Of a stretch of DNA of 64,000 nt, positions 21,434-32,699 are shown in pieces; position 1 is the stretch's first letter, and each line of letters opens with the position of its first letter. Below the pieces are notes generated by a model that was given only the letters and a program-made list of their open reading frames with translations, ran no database searches and was not told where the DNA came from. The DNA lies in assembly GCA_026770025.1 (NCBI GenBank), contig JAMXDE010000009.1, forward strand, positions 62,001 to 126,000, written 5' to 3'. A program made the translations under genes and the position numbers. The stretch comes from Craspedostauros australis. Its lineage: Eukaryota; Bacillariophyta; Bacillariophyceae; Mastogloiales; Achnanthaceae.

Positions 21434-23008
21434 TCAATGACATGACAAGTCAAACCCAACCGTCTTCTTCCTCAGCTTTGGCTTGCTGGTTCGCGGTGGC
21501 GTCAAGGTCGACAGGAGACCCGGAGATCGTAATCCTTGTGGTTGCCTGAGGTCGGGGCCATCTGCATCGTTGTCATTGTCGTCGTTACCGCTCTGGCGTT
21601 CACCTTCGCCGTCGCCACCCAGATGGCCAGCGCCTCGGTCGATTGGATACCTTTGATCGCTGATCTCCAACCACGAACTGCTGGCCGGGATCCGTTCAGA
21701 CGTTGCCATGCGATGGTTTCCGTAGAATGACTTGAACGGTCCGCGCGACAGGCCCTCTCGCGTATGTCCCAGCCTCCTGGATGGCGCCGCAGACGAGACC
21801 TTCGGGGATAGAGACCCTTGCTCCGCGAGCGGGGGCGCCGTTCGGGGACGGCTGCGCAGCGACTTTCTCGCCGAGTTCCCTGGGCTTGGCGCTATCAACG
21901 GCGACGCCAAAGGTGGCTGCGGCGGTGCTTGAGGGGCCCGCGCCGAAAGAACCATGGGTGCTGCCGCTGTTCTTGGCTGAGCCTCGTTCAAAACCCTGCC
22001 TTCTCGTGCGGGCAACAGCGTCGCTGATGCCGCGGCGCCTGATAGATCTGTGGTGTCTACACTCTTCGAGTACCTTCCGGAGTTGTTCAGGATGGAGGCC
22101 GGCAGCGCAGTTGGCACCGAGCGCGTTGACGAAGCCCGGGACGTTCCAACGAGCGTCGGCACTCTTTCGCCCTCATCGTCGCTGTCGATCTCGCTGTCGA
22201 TGTCACTGTCGTCGTCATGACCATGCCTTCCTTCACCGCTTGCACCACCTTCGTCGCCGTCGCCGTCATTGTCCGTGTGGCTTGAAGATTCTTCTGCGAT
22301 CGCCGCGATCTTCTCGGATTCTTCATCGCTGTTGGTGTCATCGGCACCACTCTCATCATCAAAGGAGTCGATGATCTCGATCTCGCTTGTGATTTCAATC
22401 TCGGATGTTTTGAAGGCATTCTTGTCGTACTTCACCGTCTTAAATTCCGTCTCGTTTTTCACTGGTTTTGATGCCACAGCGGTAAAGCTCTTTCGCCATC
22501 CAGAGAACAAGCCCTTGCTGCGAAAGGATTGACGTTGCCTGCCACTGCTCCGGCTCTTGTCATTACTGTCTTTGCTGCTGTTGATTTGTTCATTGCGAGC
22601 ATTTGCTCTGCCCGTTCCTTCCTTGCCCATGATGTTGCTTACACCATCGTCGCCGCCAGCACGAGTAGCATCATGGATGCCATCATTCGAGTCTTCTTGC
22701 GCAAAGGAATCCCCGGATGCGTCTTCATCATCCCTGTGATGGTTCCATTCTGAGCTGGTGGAATCGGGGGGAGTCGCCGCTTTGGAACCCCCAGATGGCA
22801 ACAGGCTCGCCAGCTGTTTGATTGGCATCTTCAAGGTCTTCATGAAGCCCTTCTTTTTCTTCTTCTTCTTTGGGGTGCGATCTGCCGCATCGCCATCGTT
22901 GCCCATGTCATCTTTGCTCGTGTTCAAGCCGCCGGTGCCACCGTCATTCTGGCCATCGCTGAATGCCACGGCATCATCGGGTGTCTTCTTCTCGAGCTTT
23001 GCCATCAT
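21434..23008 (-). CDS. Disordered basic/acidic protein, unknown function
   Basis: The frame runs 524 residues from MMAKLEKK; a longer start at 23101 would add 31 residues encoded partly by an AT-rich leader, so the inner start is preferred. A Lys-rich patch (RTPKKKKKKKGF) leads into an amphipathic-looking stretch (MKTLKMPIKQLASLLPSGG) that could bind membrane lipid or nucleic acid. Long Asp/Glu/Ser-rich segments follow (SDIDSEIDSDDEGERV). A Pro/Ala-rich region and a short C-terminal basic motif (SKPKLRKKTVGFDLSCH) close the protein. No domain is recognised. The uninterrupted frame supports a gene, but low complexity limits any functional call. Confidence 0.6.
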   Translation of the reverse strand: MMAKLEKKTPDDAVAFSDGQNDGGTGGLNTSKDDMGNDGDAADRTPKKKKKKKGFMKTLKMPIKQLASLLPSGGSKAATPPDSTSSEWNHHRDDEDASGDSFAQEDSNDGIHDATRAGGDDGVSNIMGKEGTGRANARNEQINSSKDSNDKSRSSGRQRQSFRSKGLFSGWRKSFTAVASKPVKNETEFKTVKYDKNAFKTSEIEITSEIEIIDSFDDESGADDTNSDEESEKIAAIAEESSSHTDNDGDGDEGGASGEGRHGHDDDSDIDSEIDSDDEGERVPTLVGTSRASSTRSVPTALPASILNNSGRYSKSVDTTDLSGAAASATLLPAREGRVLNEAQPRTAAAPMVLSARAPQAPPQPPLASPLIAPSPGNSARKSLRSRPRTAPPLAEQGSLSPKVSSAAPSRRLGHTREGLSRGPFKSFYGNHRMATSERIPASSSWLEISDQRYPIDRGAGHLGGDGEGERQSGNDDNDNDADGPDLRQPQGLRSPGLLSTLTPPRTSKPKLRKKTVGFDLSCH

Positions 23009-24186
23009 GTAGTATAATATAATATTAAAGAGTCGTTGTGTATGTACGTGTGTCCGTATGTTGATTGGCTTGGCTGGTTTGAGCAGTCTGCGTGTTGGCA
23101 TGCGAGTGTGCCGTTGTTGTTGTTGCTGTTGGTGTGAGCAAAGAGCCAGATGTGGGGAAAGTTTGGTGCTGGCGTCGGAACTCCTCTCTGGTATTATGCG
23201 TGTAGCACTGTGAACAGTTGAAGAGATCCACCACCACTACCACTATCACCACACAAGAGATGAAATGAAACGAAGGTGACGATGAGACCAGCGAGGGAGG
23301 CGAATGATGGGGAGAGGGATTCCTGTTGGCGTTCTGCCACTATCTTCAACCTCAGTTGCTTTCTGTGGCCGAATCACCAATCAGCAACGCGCTTTTGCTT
23401 CTTTTCCCCGATGGCCCTTATGAAAAGCCATGGTTCATAATAGCTCGTCGAGTATGTATGGTAACTGTGAATAGAACCTGGATTGGTGCACACGTACTAT
23501 ACACACAAGTATACGCACGAACATGGCACCATCCTCCCTCATCCGCAGAGACAACCACAAACTAGAATCAGAAAACGGATGCAACTGTGAATGGTGGATT
23601 TTGCCTTACAAGCGAAACGCGAAACGCTCACTGGCTTACAAACAATCTACTCTACACGTACCTGTCGAGGATCGTGTTCCTCCCCTTCCAATCCGATCCG
23701 GTCCGATCATCGTGGGTTCCATGGGAAGGCAGCTCATGAGAAAGAGCAAGGGATAGTAGTACGCGTATTGCATCACCGCGCTTTGCCTGCCTCTGTCTCT
23801 CCTCTCCATTCTCTGTGCCCTACCGGTCCATGTTCCCGCTCTGCTCCCAGTGCCGCAAACCAAAATGTGAAAGGATCTGTTTGTGCGAGCGATGTTCCTG
23901 GTGACCAGTGGAGACACGATTCACTTCAGTCGGGTATCGTGATCAGCGTTGGTTCGGTCTTGGCGGAAGGCATATGACGTCATTCAACAATATGATTGGC
24001 TGCGCTGCGAATGAGCGAGGCCCAATGTGCCTGGCCGTCGTCAGTGTTGACAACAACAACGAAAGAGAGAAAACGGGAACGAAACTCGAAGAAGAAGGAC
24101 GCCATTGTCAGACCGTGTTTTTGCAGCCATCGCGCTGTTTGGGTGTGCGTGTTTTCTCGTGGGACATGCTGGAGTGGTGGTTGTGA
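23009..24186. other. Divergent intergenic interval
   Basis: Starts with the AT-rich leader AGTATAATATAATATT beside the minus-strand start, then about 1.1 kb with no supported gene before the plus-strand gene. Short overlapping frames only. Confidence 0.5.
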
Positions 24187-27100
24187 GTGATGACAGCAAC
24201 AAACACACAGCAGCAGAGTTTGCGTGTTGAATGGATCAGCACCAACGCGCGCAGAAAACAGCGATCACCACCACTCTCTTCGCACTCTCCCTCCCACGAG
24301 ACACTCCAGGGGAAGGACACGCTACATGTCACACGAAGGCCTCTCTTCGAGCAAACAACCGAGCGAACGAACCATCGAAGCAGGACACCAACAGGAGGGA
24401 GGAAGAAAGCCGACACACAGAGCAACGGGAAGAAAGGTATCTTTTGGGTAAGCAGATCCCGCTGTTGCCACTCTTCGGTAGTTGAAGTCGCATTTGAAGC
24501 AACATTTGAAGCAACATTTGAAGCAACATCAACGGTAACAGCATCAACATCAGCAGCGTTAACAACTCTGATGACGACCCCTGCAGCCACTATTCCAGCG
24601 CTTCGCGGTGGGAGCCACCAATATGCTGGGATAGCTGCCTCGGAGTCACCCCAGGCTTTCCATGTGGTGTACAAGTCCCCTGTGCTGAAGGCCCCTGCGC
24701 TGTTCGTGGATTGGGATGATTGCCTCAGCATCCTCACCAGGTCGCTCGCGCAGCCAGCAGCACCTGGAACACCCGAACCACCGCAAGTCGTCATCTATCG
24801 CTCGTTCGGCGAATTGCACGAGGCGCTCGATTACCTCTTCACGGGGAAACCGCAGACCGCCGATCCTGCTTCCGCCCTTGCGGCTGCAGGCGGACGCAGC
24901 GCTGAACAAGCATCCATCACCACTCGTCTATACCACGCCTTCCTCGACAAGCAGCTCAAGCAGCACGCCAAGACGCAGGCCTCTCTGAAACCCGCTGCAG
25001 CCCCTGCCCCTGCTGCTTCCGCCGCTGCGGTTCATCATGATGACGACGACGACGATGATGATGATGATGATGACGGGGCTGCGCCAGTAATGCTGCTCAA
25101 TGATGGCGATACGGACAGTGAGAAAAGTGTGGGGAAGAATGGCGGAACAGCACGCCAGGCATCGAGCCAGAGGCGAGAAGATTCGGCCACTGCGGTCGCC
25201 AAGGCAGCATCGAACCATCGCAAGCCCTCTCCTGTGCCAGCATCAGCACAGTCACCAGTACAATTACCAGTACAATCACCAGCACCAGCATCAGTGCAGG
25301 CACACGTACAAGCACTACTCAGGGCCACAGGCAATGGCAAGCCGAGTGCATCTCCACGCTTTAACACTCCGGAGCCTCGAAGCCGATCTCCACTGCTTGC
25401 TGCTGCTGCTACTCCAAGATCGGTTGTCGGCACTCCGCAAGCTCGTGTCGAACCTGCCACGTTGGCGCAGCCATTTGAAACATCGATGGATGAAGATTCA
25501 CTTCAGGCTGATCACATCGATGCACAGCATCCTCGAGATCTCATGCTCACGGCCTTCGAATCGCTAGACGATTTCTACGTCTGGCTCAGTTCGATTGATT
25601 CGTTCACAACGATGGCGCGGAACTTCTTCAACAAACATGGCCACTTGTACGTCCAGTCCGTCCTGAATTCCACTTCAGGAAACGGCGGACAGAAGATCGG
25701 GCGCACAGTCGCAGCCGCTCAGATGAGGGGTCTTCGGAAGTTGCTGTTCAAGTCGCATCATGTCCTCTGCGATTACGATCGTTCCACCCCCCTTCGCCAA
25801 TCCTTCCCAGCGCTCAAATCGTTAAAGGCGGACCTCAAGGCCATGGGCATGGTCGTCGTCGAAGAGGATCTATCTCCAACGCTATCGCCAGCTTCCGCTT
25901 CGTCGAGGACCGCAAAGCGGAGGAGATTGTCGAAGAAGGAAATGGAATCACCCATCCACACATGTGCGGAAGCCCAAGCGCAAAGGGCGAATGCAGAGCA
26001 CATCCACATGGTCGGGACGACCGCGTGCACCGTCCTCTTCCTGAAAAAGAAGATAGCGAGAGCGCACGAGGTGACTCTCCAATTTGGACGACTCGCTGGC
26101 GTCTCCAAGAAGGATCGTTCGGATGCCCAGCAGCTTGGCGAGTGGTGCGAATCTTTCGATGACAACCTGGCTGTCTTGCTACGTCAGAAGCAGGAGTACA
26201 TCAGGACGAATTTCGCCCATGATTCTGGCGACGGGGTGGCGGAGTCAGAGAGATTCAGGCAGTTCCTGGCGTCATTTCCGCTCCCAGCGGCACCAGCTGC
26301 AGCTTCGGCAAACGGCGCGACCGAAACACCAGCCGGTCAACCGCACGGTAGTGATAGCATTCGCGATTGGATCCGCGACACAAGCCAAATTATCGCAGAT
26401 TACGGCGTGCGCAAGAAGCGTGCAGAAACTTCCAGGTCGAGACGTTCGATGAGTGCCCAAGCAGCCGCGCCAGATGCTGCTTCTGGTGAGGAACCAGACA
26501 ACGCACCGACACCCGATGGAAATGATGCCGCAACACATTCGGGACGCAAGCGCGGCCGTCCCAAGAACAAGAAGGCCGCCATCGACGCTGTGATGCTGTA
26601 CGACATCCTGTACACCAAAGATATCGAGGAGAAGATCCAGCAGCTGCTTGGCATGGGCTGGCCTGGCGAGAGCGGGTTCGGTGCTCACAGATCGACCACC
26701 CCGTCCTCCATTCGCAGTCGACGTTCTTCAAGACCCAACGCCGCTGTTTGGGAAGAACGATTCCAACAGCTCGTGATGTACAAGCAAGAACACGGCACTG
26801 CCAATGTCGACGCCAAGTTCAAGCAGTACTCCAAGTTGGTCGGTTGGATCCGAAAGCAAAAGAATGAGAACACAGCGCTCATGGCAGGCCAGCCGTCGTC
26901 GCTCACTATGGAGCAGAAGGCACGATTGGAAGGCCTTGGCCTCAGCCTGAAGGTGAAGACGTTGAAGAGCTGGATGGAGCGAGCCCAGGAGTGGCAAGCA
27001 TACAGGGCGACCCATGGCAAAGATCCCCTTCGGTTTTCGAAGGATGGGCTCGGTAAGTGGGCGTGCCAACAGCGCTTCCAGTACCGGCAGCTGACGCAGT

Positions 27101-27909
27101 TGGGAAAGAAGTCGAACCTGACCCAAGAACGAATCGACATTCTGACATCGTGGGGATTCAACTGGAAGGCCCACCAACCAGTGAAGAAGCGGGATATGTC
27201 CAAGATCAAGACGTGGGACGAGCGATACGAGGAGCTGTTGCAGTACAAGGAGAAGTACGGCACGACCAAGGTTCCGCAACTCTACCCAGGTCTTGGACAA
27301 TGGGTGCACACGCAGCGTACCGACATGCAAAAGTATCTGCTCGGCAACCGCAGCTCGATGACGCCGGAGAAGATCAAGAGCTTGAACGCCATCCATTTCT
27401 TCTTTGGGAATCGTCGTAAATCCTCGGAAGGAGTTGGCCCCGGTAGCAATCCTGACGAACCCGCCACACCACCCCCAGCTGCAGCTGCAATCACACCTTC
27501 TCCGGCGGCCGCAAGCCCACCCGCGGCGGCTGAGATCGCAGCCAGTCCAGCCGTAGCTGCGGGAACGGCAACGAGAGGGAGTTTGGCTGCAGAAACGACT
27601 GGCGCAGAGGATTCCCCATCGAGTAGGAGAGACAACGACAGCCCTGATCCCTCGCAAAAGATCGCGAGCGCCACGAAACCAGCCGCCACACCGGACGATG
27701 GCAATGATAGGGCAACGGAGAATGTCGAGCCAAAAACCAGTGACGATGGCGACAAAGCAACCCGAGAAGATGTGATCGACGCAAATCAGGCAACACCAGC
27801 TGTTGCTGCCGATGGCAATGACAATGGTGACGACGACGACGACGACGGCGACGACAATGGGGAGGAAACAAACGCGGATGAAGAGGCTCGAGTGGGGGTG
27901 GAGGTTTAA
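24187..27909 (+). CDS. Helicase-associated-domain protein with hybrid-binding-like domain and AT-hook
   Basis: An open frame of 1240 residues; the true start may be later (Met129 at 24571), because the first about 125 residues look untranslated-like. Residues 158-218 (FVDWDDCL ... VVIYRSFGELHEALDYLF) match the pattern of the RNase H1 N-terminal hybrid-binding (viroplasmin-like) domain: W-x-E/D-C, then Y-(K/R)-S-F and a helix. A run of Asp follows, then Pro/Ala-rich linkers. GRKRGRPKNKK (786-796) is an AT-hook. Three helicase-associated (HA) domains lie at about 855-917, 928-990 and 1009-1075, each with a W-x-E-R start and K-x-x-x-G-T/K core. The tail is Ala/Pro-rich and then acidic. HA domains occur in many stand-alone stramenopile proteins and are thought to bind nucleic acid. 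No helicase motor is present. A nuclear nucleic-acid-binding role is inferred. Confidence 0.8.
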   Translation: MMTATNTQQQSLRVEWISTNARRKQRSPPLSSHSPSHETLQGKDTLHVTRRPLFEQTTERTNHRSRTPTGGRKKADTQSNGKKGIFWVSRSRCCHSSVVEVAFEATFEATFEATSTVTASTSAALTTLMTTPAATIPALRGGSHQYAGIAASESPQAFHVVYKSPVLKAPALFVDWDDCLSILTRSLAQPAAPGTPEPPQVVIYRSFGELHEALDYLFTGKPQTADPASALAAAGGRSAEQASITTRLYHAFLDKQLKQHAKTQASLKPAAAPAPAASAAAVHHDDDDDDDDDDDDGAAPVMLLNDGDTDSEKSVGKNGGTARQASSQRREDSATAVAKAASNHRKPSPVPASAQSPVQLPVQSPAPASVQAHVQALLRATGNGKPSASPRFNTPEPRSRSPLLAAAATPRSVVGTPQARVEPATLAQPFETSMDEDSLQADHIDAQHPRDLMLTAFESLDDFYVWLSSIDSFTTMARNFFNKHGHLYVQSVLNSTSGNGGQKIGRTVAAAQMRGLRKLLFKSHHVLCDYDRSTPLRQSFPALKSLKADLKAMGMVVVEEDLSPTLSPASASSRTAKRRRLSKKEMESPIHTCAEAQAQRANAEHIHMVGTTACTVLFLKKKIARAHEVTLQFGRLAGVSKKDRSDAQQLGEWCESFDDNLAVLLRQKQEYIRTNFAHDSGDGVAESERFRQFLASFPLPAAPAAASANGATETPAGQPHGSDSIRDWIRDTSQIIADYGVRKKRAETSRSRRSMSAQAAAPDAASGEEPDNAPTPDGNDAATHSGRKRGRPKNKKAAIDAVMLYDILYTKDIEEKIQQLLGMGWPGESGFGAHRSTTPSSIRSRRSSRPNAAVWEERFQQLVMYKQEHGTANVDAKFKQYSKLVGWIRKQKNENTALMAGQPSSLTMEQKARLEGLGLSLKVKTLKSWMERAQEWQAYRATHGKDPLRFSKDGLGKWACQQRFQYRQLTQLGKKSNLTQERIDILTSWGFNWKAHQPVKKRDMSKIKTWDERYEELLQYKEKYGTTKVPQLYPGLGQWVHTQRTDMQKYLLGNRSSMTPEKIKSLNAIHFFFGNRRKSSEGVGPGSNPDEPATPPPAAAAITPSPAAASPPAAAEIAASPAVAAGTATRGSLAAETTGAEDSPSSRRDNDSPDPSQKIASATKPAATPDDGNDRATENVEPKTSDDGDKATREDVIDANQATPAVAADGNDNGDDDDDDGDDNGEETNADEEARVGVEV
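24492..24529 (+). repeat. Three copies of a 12-bp tandem repeat
   Basis: The unit ATTTGAAGCAAC occurs three times, giving FEAT repeats if translated. It lies in the doubtful N-terminal part of the HA protein, before Met129. Confidence 0.85.
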
Positions 27910-28999
27910 GTGCACCACAGCACCGCGTAGATGTTTCTGCAAGAGTACCGTATACATGGTGGCACGATTGTAGCACGTAGGGGATATGGATATGATTAGT
28001 AGTGCAGTGGAGTAGAGTGGAGTATTTAACATATTTTCTTTACTTTCATAGGAAGCATTATATAAGAGCCCATTCAGTCACAAACCAACGAGTCGCGGGG
28101 GGAGCAGTCTACATGCGTTTTCAGGTTATTGCAGAATATTATGCAACGTATTGTGAAGTATATATAAAAAAATGTCCGAGGTGGATCATCATTATATTAG
28201 ATAAGTTATGGGCTGCTGTGGGTTTCAGATAGACTCCTTGTAGGCACGCACGAAGTGAAGACGAACGGATGGTGTCAGAACACGATTTCGTTGATGGGGC
28301 TTCGGATCGACGAGAAATACAGCATCACAGTTGCCAGCTGGTGGTTTCTGGTGGATTCCAAAGAGAGAGGCTAGCGCTAAGTAGCGAGAAGCCTTGACAC
28401 CTTTTTTTTGGTCTTCGAAGATGTCAAACAAGACAAAATTGATCTTTTGGGGGCAACGAGAGAATATCAACGTTAAACATGAATCATCCTTTGTATGTGC
28501 TTCTGTCGTGCGTTCTCTGTTTGACTCGTGCTGGAAAATATTCGAATTATTTTGATCCAATCGTTGCGTTTCCTACTGATCGACAGTTTGGGGGTCATGC
28601 GTACAGACGGATGTTCTGCCATGTACATAGCACCAGAATGAATTGACGATCGTGTGGTTCCGTTTCTGTTCCCGTTCCTGTCTCACCAAAAGTCGTGCCG
28701 AATTGGTTGCATCTGGCAGGCGTGCTTCATGACCGTCGCAACGAAACGTCAGGAGAGCGAGACAAATTGATTGGACCGAGAATCAAATGATGACGTTTGA
28801 TAGTGTCAACGACGAAATCAAGTGAACAATCATCTCATTTTGAATGTAAACCTGCATCATACACATATCACGCCTGTAGACATTATGTAGACAAGTTCTT
28901 TTGAGGACGAACTCTATTGTAGGACATGACGCAAGCCAATATGTAAACTGAACACCCTTGCTCCAAAGTGATGATGAGCAGGAGGGTTCCACCATTTCC
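27910..28999. other. AT-richer intergenic interval, no gene seen
   Basis: 3' flank of the HA gene and the edge of the repeat-rich zone. 28130-28205 is AT-rich (AAGTATATATAAAAAAATG). No convincing frame or RNA. Confidence 0.5.
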
Positions 29000-31750
29000 C
29001 TCCCCCAGCTTCCTCACTACCACCCAGAAGACTACAGTCACTTCAATGCTTCATCAATGCTCTACTTCTGAGGTTCAAAATGATGGTGTCAGGGGAATTG
29101 TCTCAGGGTGCGATCCGCCTATAGTTCCATTTCCAGTTCACAAGCACTGCCATGGCTGGTGACGCATTGCCTCCAAGGCCTTGGTGCATGGCTTGGACCC
29201 ACAGAATGAGCTGGGCAGTCTGCTCAGTGTGCGGATGATGCTCCCAAAGTGGGTGCAGGACTGCAGGGATGGTGGTTGGCGGGCATGTTTGCAGCATCTG
29301 AAAATATTGGAGCAGCACGGGCGTTGTGTCATCGGAAGTCTGGGACGCCTTGACCTTGGTCTGGTCCTGCCATTGCATCAGTGTCGTGTGCCACATGAGG
29401 TTGGTGACACTGTCCTGCCAATTGTGAAGTAGTCAAGGGCACGCCTCCGATTGTGAGGTGCCATGGGAGGTGCTTGTGCACTCCACTGCATTGCCCATCT
29501 GCCCTAAATCATGGCCATCCAGCCTACTTTGCTTTGCTGCAGCTGTATGGATTTGGTGGGGGAGTTGCGAACGCCGGAGAGACAATGGTGTCAACATGGC
29601 TTGGATCCAACACCTGATGTTGAACAGCGTGGACAGGACTATCCACAAATGTCTAGCACAACCATCAACCATGTTGTTGATCACAGCATCACTCTCCATC
29701 ATCATCTCAGTCTGAGGATGCATTGAACTGGAACGCCTGTCATGTATGTTCATGACACAGTTACTTCTACAGAAGGTCAAAACCTCAGAATCCTGGATGG
29801 AACCCATCACTCTCCAATCTTTGCGACAGTGGAAAGCTGGAATGCAACTGCTGGCTGATGGAGTGCCAATGAAGTACACAAACAAAGCATCACCGCACAT
29901 ACAAAAAACATATGTAAAATGTGCATGGGTGCTCCTCCAACCAAAGCAAGCTCATGTGTGGTACAAAGTAGCTATTCTGCATCCATTGTGATGAGTGCAT
30001 GGTGTGAGAGCCTGTACAAAGCAGAGAACACAAGAATTAGGATCTTGGTGTGAGGTGGAGTAAAAGCGTGAAGTCTCTGTCCACACAGATGGACAATATC
30101 CAGACTGTGACACCCGCTACAATTGATGGACTGGGACAACCAAACGATCCAAAAGTATGTAACTACTCAAATCAGTTGCAGCCGCTGCTTGCTTCATGTT
30201 GCTGGCCACACAGGGACATCACTCTGGAGATGTGGTCCCAGTGCCTCGTGAAGAGGGGCGGAGAGGTCTGCTTGGTAGACATGTTGGCAGCGATCAAAGC
30301 AGACAAGTTTCTGCAAACACAATGTGGTCGTTTTCCGCCCACTGTTGAACAGCAAAATGTCGAATGGCGCCGTGGCGTGTGCAACGCGAGGGCTGCCGTG
30401 CGTTGGCCATCATGAGCGCAGTTCAGTTGTTCTCACACAGCACCGTACCACACCACTGAAGTACACCAAGCTTGCCAAGGACGCAACAAATGCATAATGC
30501 CATGCGACCAGCATCGGAAGCACAGAGAGGTTCAGCCTCTGTGCTGGACATGGCGACCATGATCTGCACTCTCGGTTTCCATGCAACGGCAGCAGCAGCG
30601 AGATGGAAAACGATGGACAACACTGACTGTTGTTGCTGAGTGTCCATGGCCCAATCACTGTCAGCATACCTTTAGAGGAAATTGGGTTGTTCTGCTGGAT
30701 GGCCAAATACATCATCATGTGCTGGCGTTTGCTTGGCTGGAACAGGCATGGGCGGTAGTGCAGGGACAGCGTCGGTGCAATGCAGCGCGATGCCTTGAGC
30801 GGGAGTGCGGAAGAGATATCGAGAAACCTGCTTGGCGACAGCGAAATGATCTATGGCCAGCCTCGCCAAGAATTGCAAGAGTTTCGCGATGGGAAAAGCG
30901 ATGGCTGGCCTACAGGTAATCATGGGACAGATGAATTCGCCAATAGCCTCACAATAGCATTCAGTGTCTGCTTGTGCCTGCTTGAGACCGCATGTATCCA
31001 AGGCTTCAGAATCATCCAGCTTGTGTATGTGCGCATTGCCATCATCCATTGGAGTGAGCGCACCATTCATCTTCTTCTGCTCATTCCATTTGAAAACCTT
31101 GTTGAGATGTGTACTATTGTGGATGGAGACATTTGTGGTGGTTTGGATCAGATCTGCACCAATGAAGTGTTGGAGAACGCTGAATCATTTCATGGGAATG
31201 GACAGGAACGAATCCAAGCTCATCGCAGATTGTGGAGCAAGCCGCTACATCGCTGCATGCAATGGCAAAGCCACCAACCTGACATGGAAAGAGCATGTTG
31301 TGTTCTTTGTAAGCGCCGCGGTATAGGCATAGAGCATGCGTGGTGGGCCTGAAACCCATGCGCTGCAGCTGTGCATTGATGTGCACTGCCCACTGCCATA
31401 GTGCTCAGGAATGACCCTGAGGATTCTTGCTGATGAGAGTCATGCAGCCACACGGAATGGGTGTGCGTCCCCATGACTGCCACCAGTCAGCAAAGGGGCT
31501 GTCAACATGCATGTAGTACTTCTGTGCACCACAAGAAGCCTCAGCAAATGCATTGTAAATGTCAGTGCCATAGATGGTCTTGTTCTCCATGGTTGTGACA
31601 GCAAAGAACAGCCAGAAATCCATAGCAGCCAGAGTAGCCGTGAATGTGTGCCCTGTGATTTCTGCCTTGCCTGTTGGAATGTACATATGTGTATGCGCAT
31701 CGCTTACCCATTGTTCTTGTATGATCTACGCACAAGCGGCGCAAACATGT
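29000..31750 (-). mobile_element. Broken Ty1/copia retrotransposon fossil
   Basis: Minus-strand translations across this stretch resemble the copia pol gene in the expected order. A reverse-transcriptase block lies near 31.4-31.7 kb, more RT near 31.1-31.4 kb, the RT end and connection (YCEAIGEFICPM-like) near 30.7-31.1 kb, and an RNase H piece (SSTEAEPL) near 30.4-30.65 kb. The lower part (29.0-29.9 kb) has an element-like composition but no part I can name. The copy is clearly broken, with several interruptions, and I see no intact long terminal repeats. It looks old. Confidence 0.7.
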
Positions 31751-31759
31751 GTGTCATGA

Positions 31760-31825
31760 GTGATCTGTGATTGATCTGTGAGCGATCTGTGAGTGATCTG
31801 TGATTGATCTGTGAATGATCTGTGG
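31760..31825 (+). repeat. 11-bp tandem repeat (GATCTGTGA unit)
   Basis: Six near-identical units of NTGATCTGTGA in a row, varying mainly in the first two bases. The array lies just beyond the reverse-transcriptase end of the minus-strand copia fossil and before the plus-strand one. Confidence 0.9.
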
Positions 31826-32300
31826 TTGATCGAAATCACATCACAAAATCGGGCACACACAAAAAATCAGAATTTCGGAAGGACATTTGTGAACACTCAT
31901 TTCTGAGAGCATCAGGAATGCAGTCTGTCCATCAACTGACAGAAATGCATGACATCGAGCAAGGATCAATGTATTTCACAACTTAACCTCAAATGACAAT
32001 ATCCTTGCCATACCACTGCATCATCGATGGAATATGGAATCTGAAGGATCATGGAAGACAACAGCTGACATCAACAGGATGTCATCATGTCACCACATCA
32101 ACATCTGTCTCCACATCAGATCAAGAAGGCGAAGATTCAATGACCAAGTGACATCAAGATCGTGGATATGCAAGGAGGAGTTCAGATGAGACATTGGTGA
32201 ATACTCACAGAGTAGTGCACCAGTAGAGGACGAAATGATGGAGTATGTATCGAATACAGAGTATGTATCTAACACTGATTCTTGCGCAGTACCAACACAC

Positions 32301-32338
32301 GAGAGAGAGAGAGAGAGAAAGAGAGAAAGAGCGAGAGA
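32301..32338. repeat. (GA)n / GAAA-interrupted microsatellite
   Basis: A GA run with AAA interruptions, in non-coding sequence between the two copia fossils. Confidence 0.88.
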
Positions 32339-32470
32339 ATACAAGAAAGAGCAAGAGAGCATCTCACATGCCAACTCATAGTCGGACGATAGTTGAGAGA
32401 CACCAAGAGTATTGGGAGACTCCAAGAGGCATCGGAACAACGCAATGAAATAGCAAGAAAAATAGTAACA

Positions 32471-32503
32471 ACCACCACCACCACCACCACCACCACCACC
32501 ACC
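32471..32503. repeat. (ACC)n trinucleotide repeat
   Basis: Eleven ACC units, flanked by AACA and GTCAACA. No supported gene covers it. Confidence 0.92.
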
Positions 32504-32699
32504 GTCAACAGTCGCAAGAGTATCCGTGAGCAGAACTTGCCAATATGCCACATTGCCCAGGGTCCACACCTCATGTTTGCTGCTATCCATGAGATATGAA
32601 TGCCGCAGTCTGAATTGCCACTACGGAATGCGACGAGCACGATGTCCAGGGGCGATGTTGAAGACATGTAGCTGCTCTTGGTTGTTCATGCTGTTCCAG

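Noticed and set aside
26728-28032. 434-residue minus-strand frame
   Set aside because: Mirror of the helicase-associated-domain gene; no domain of its own.
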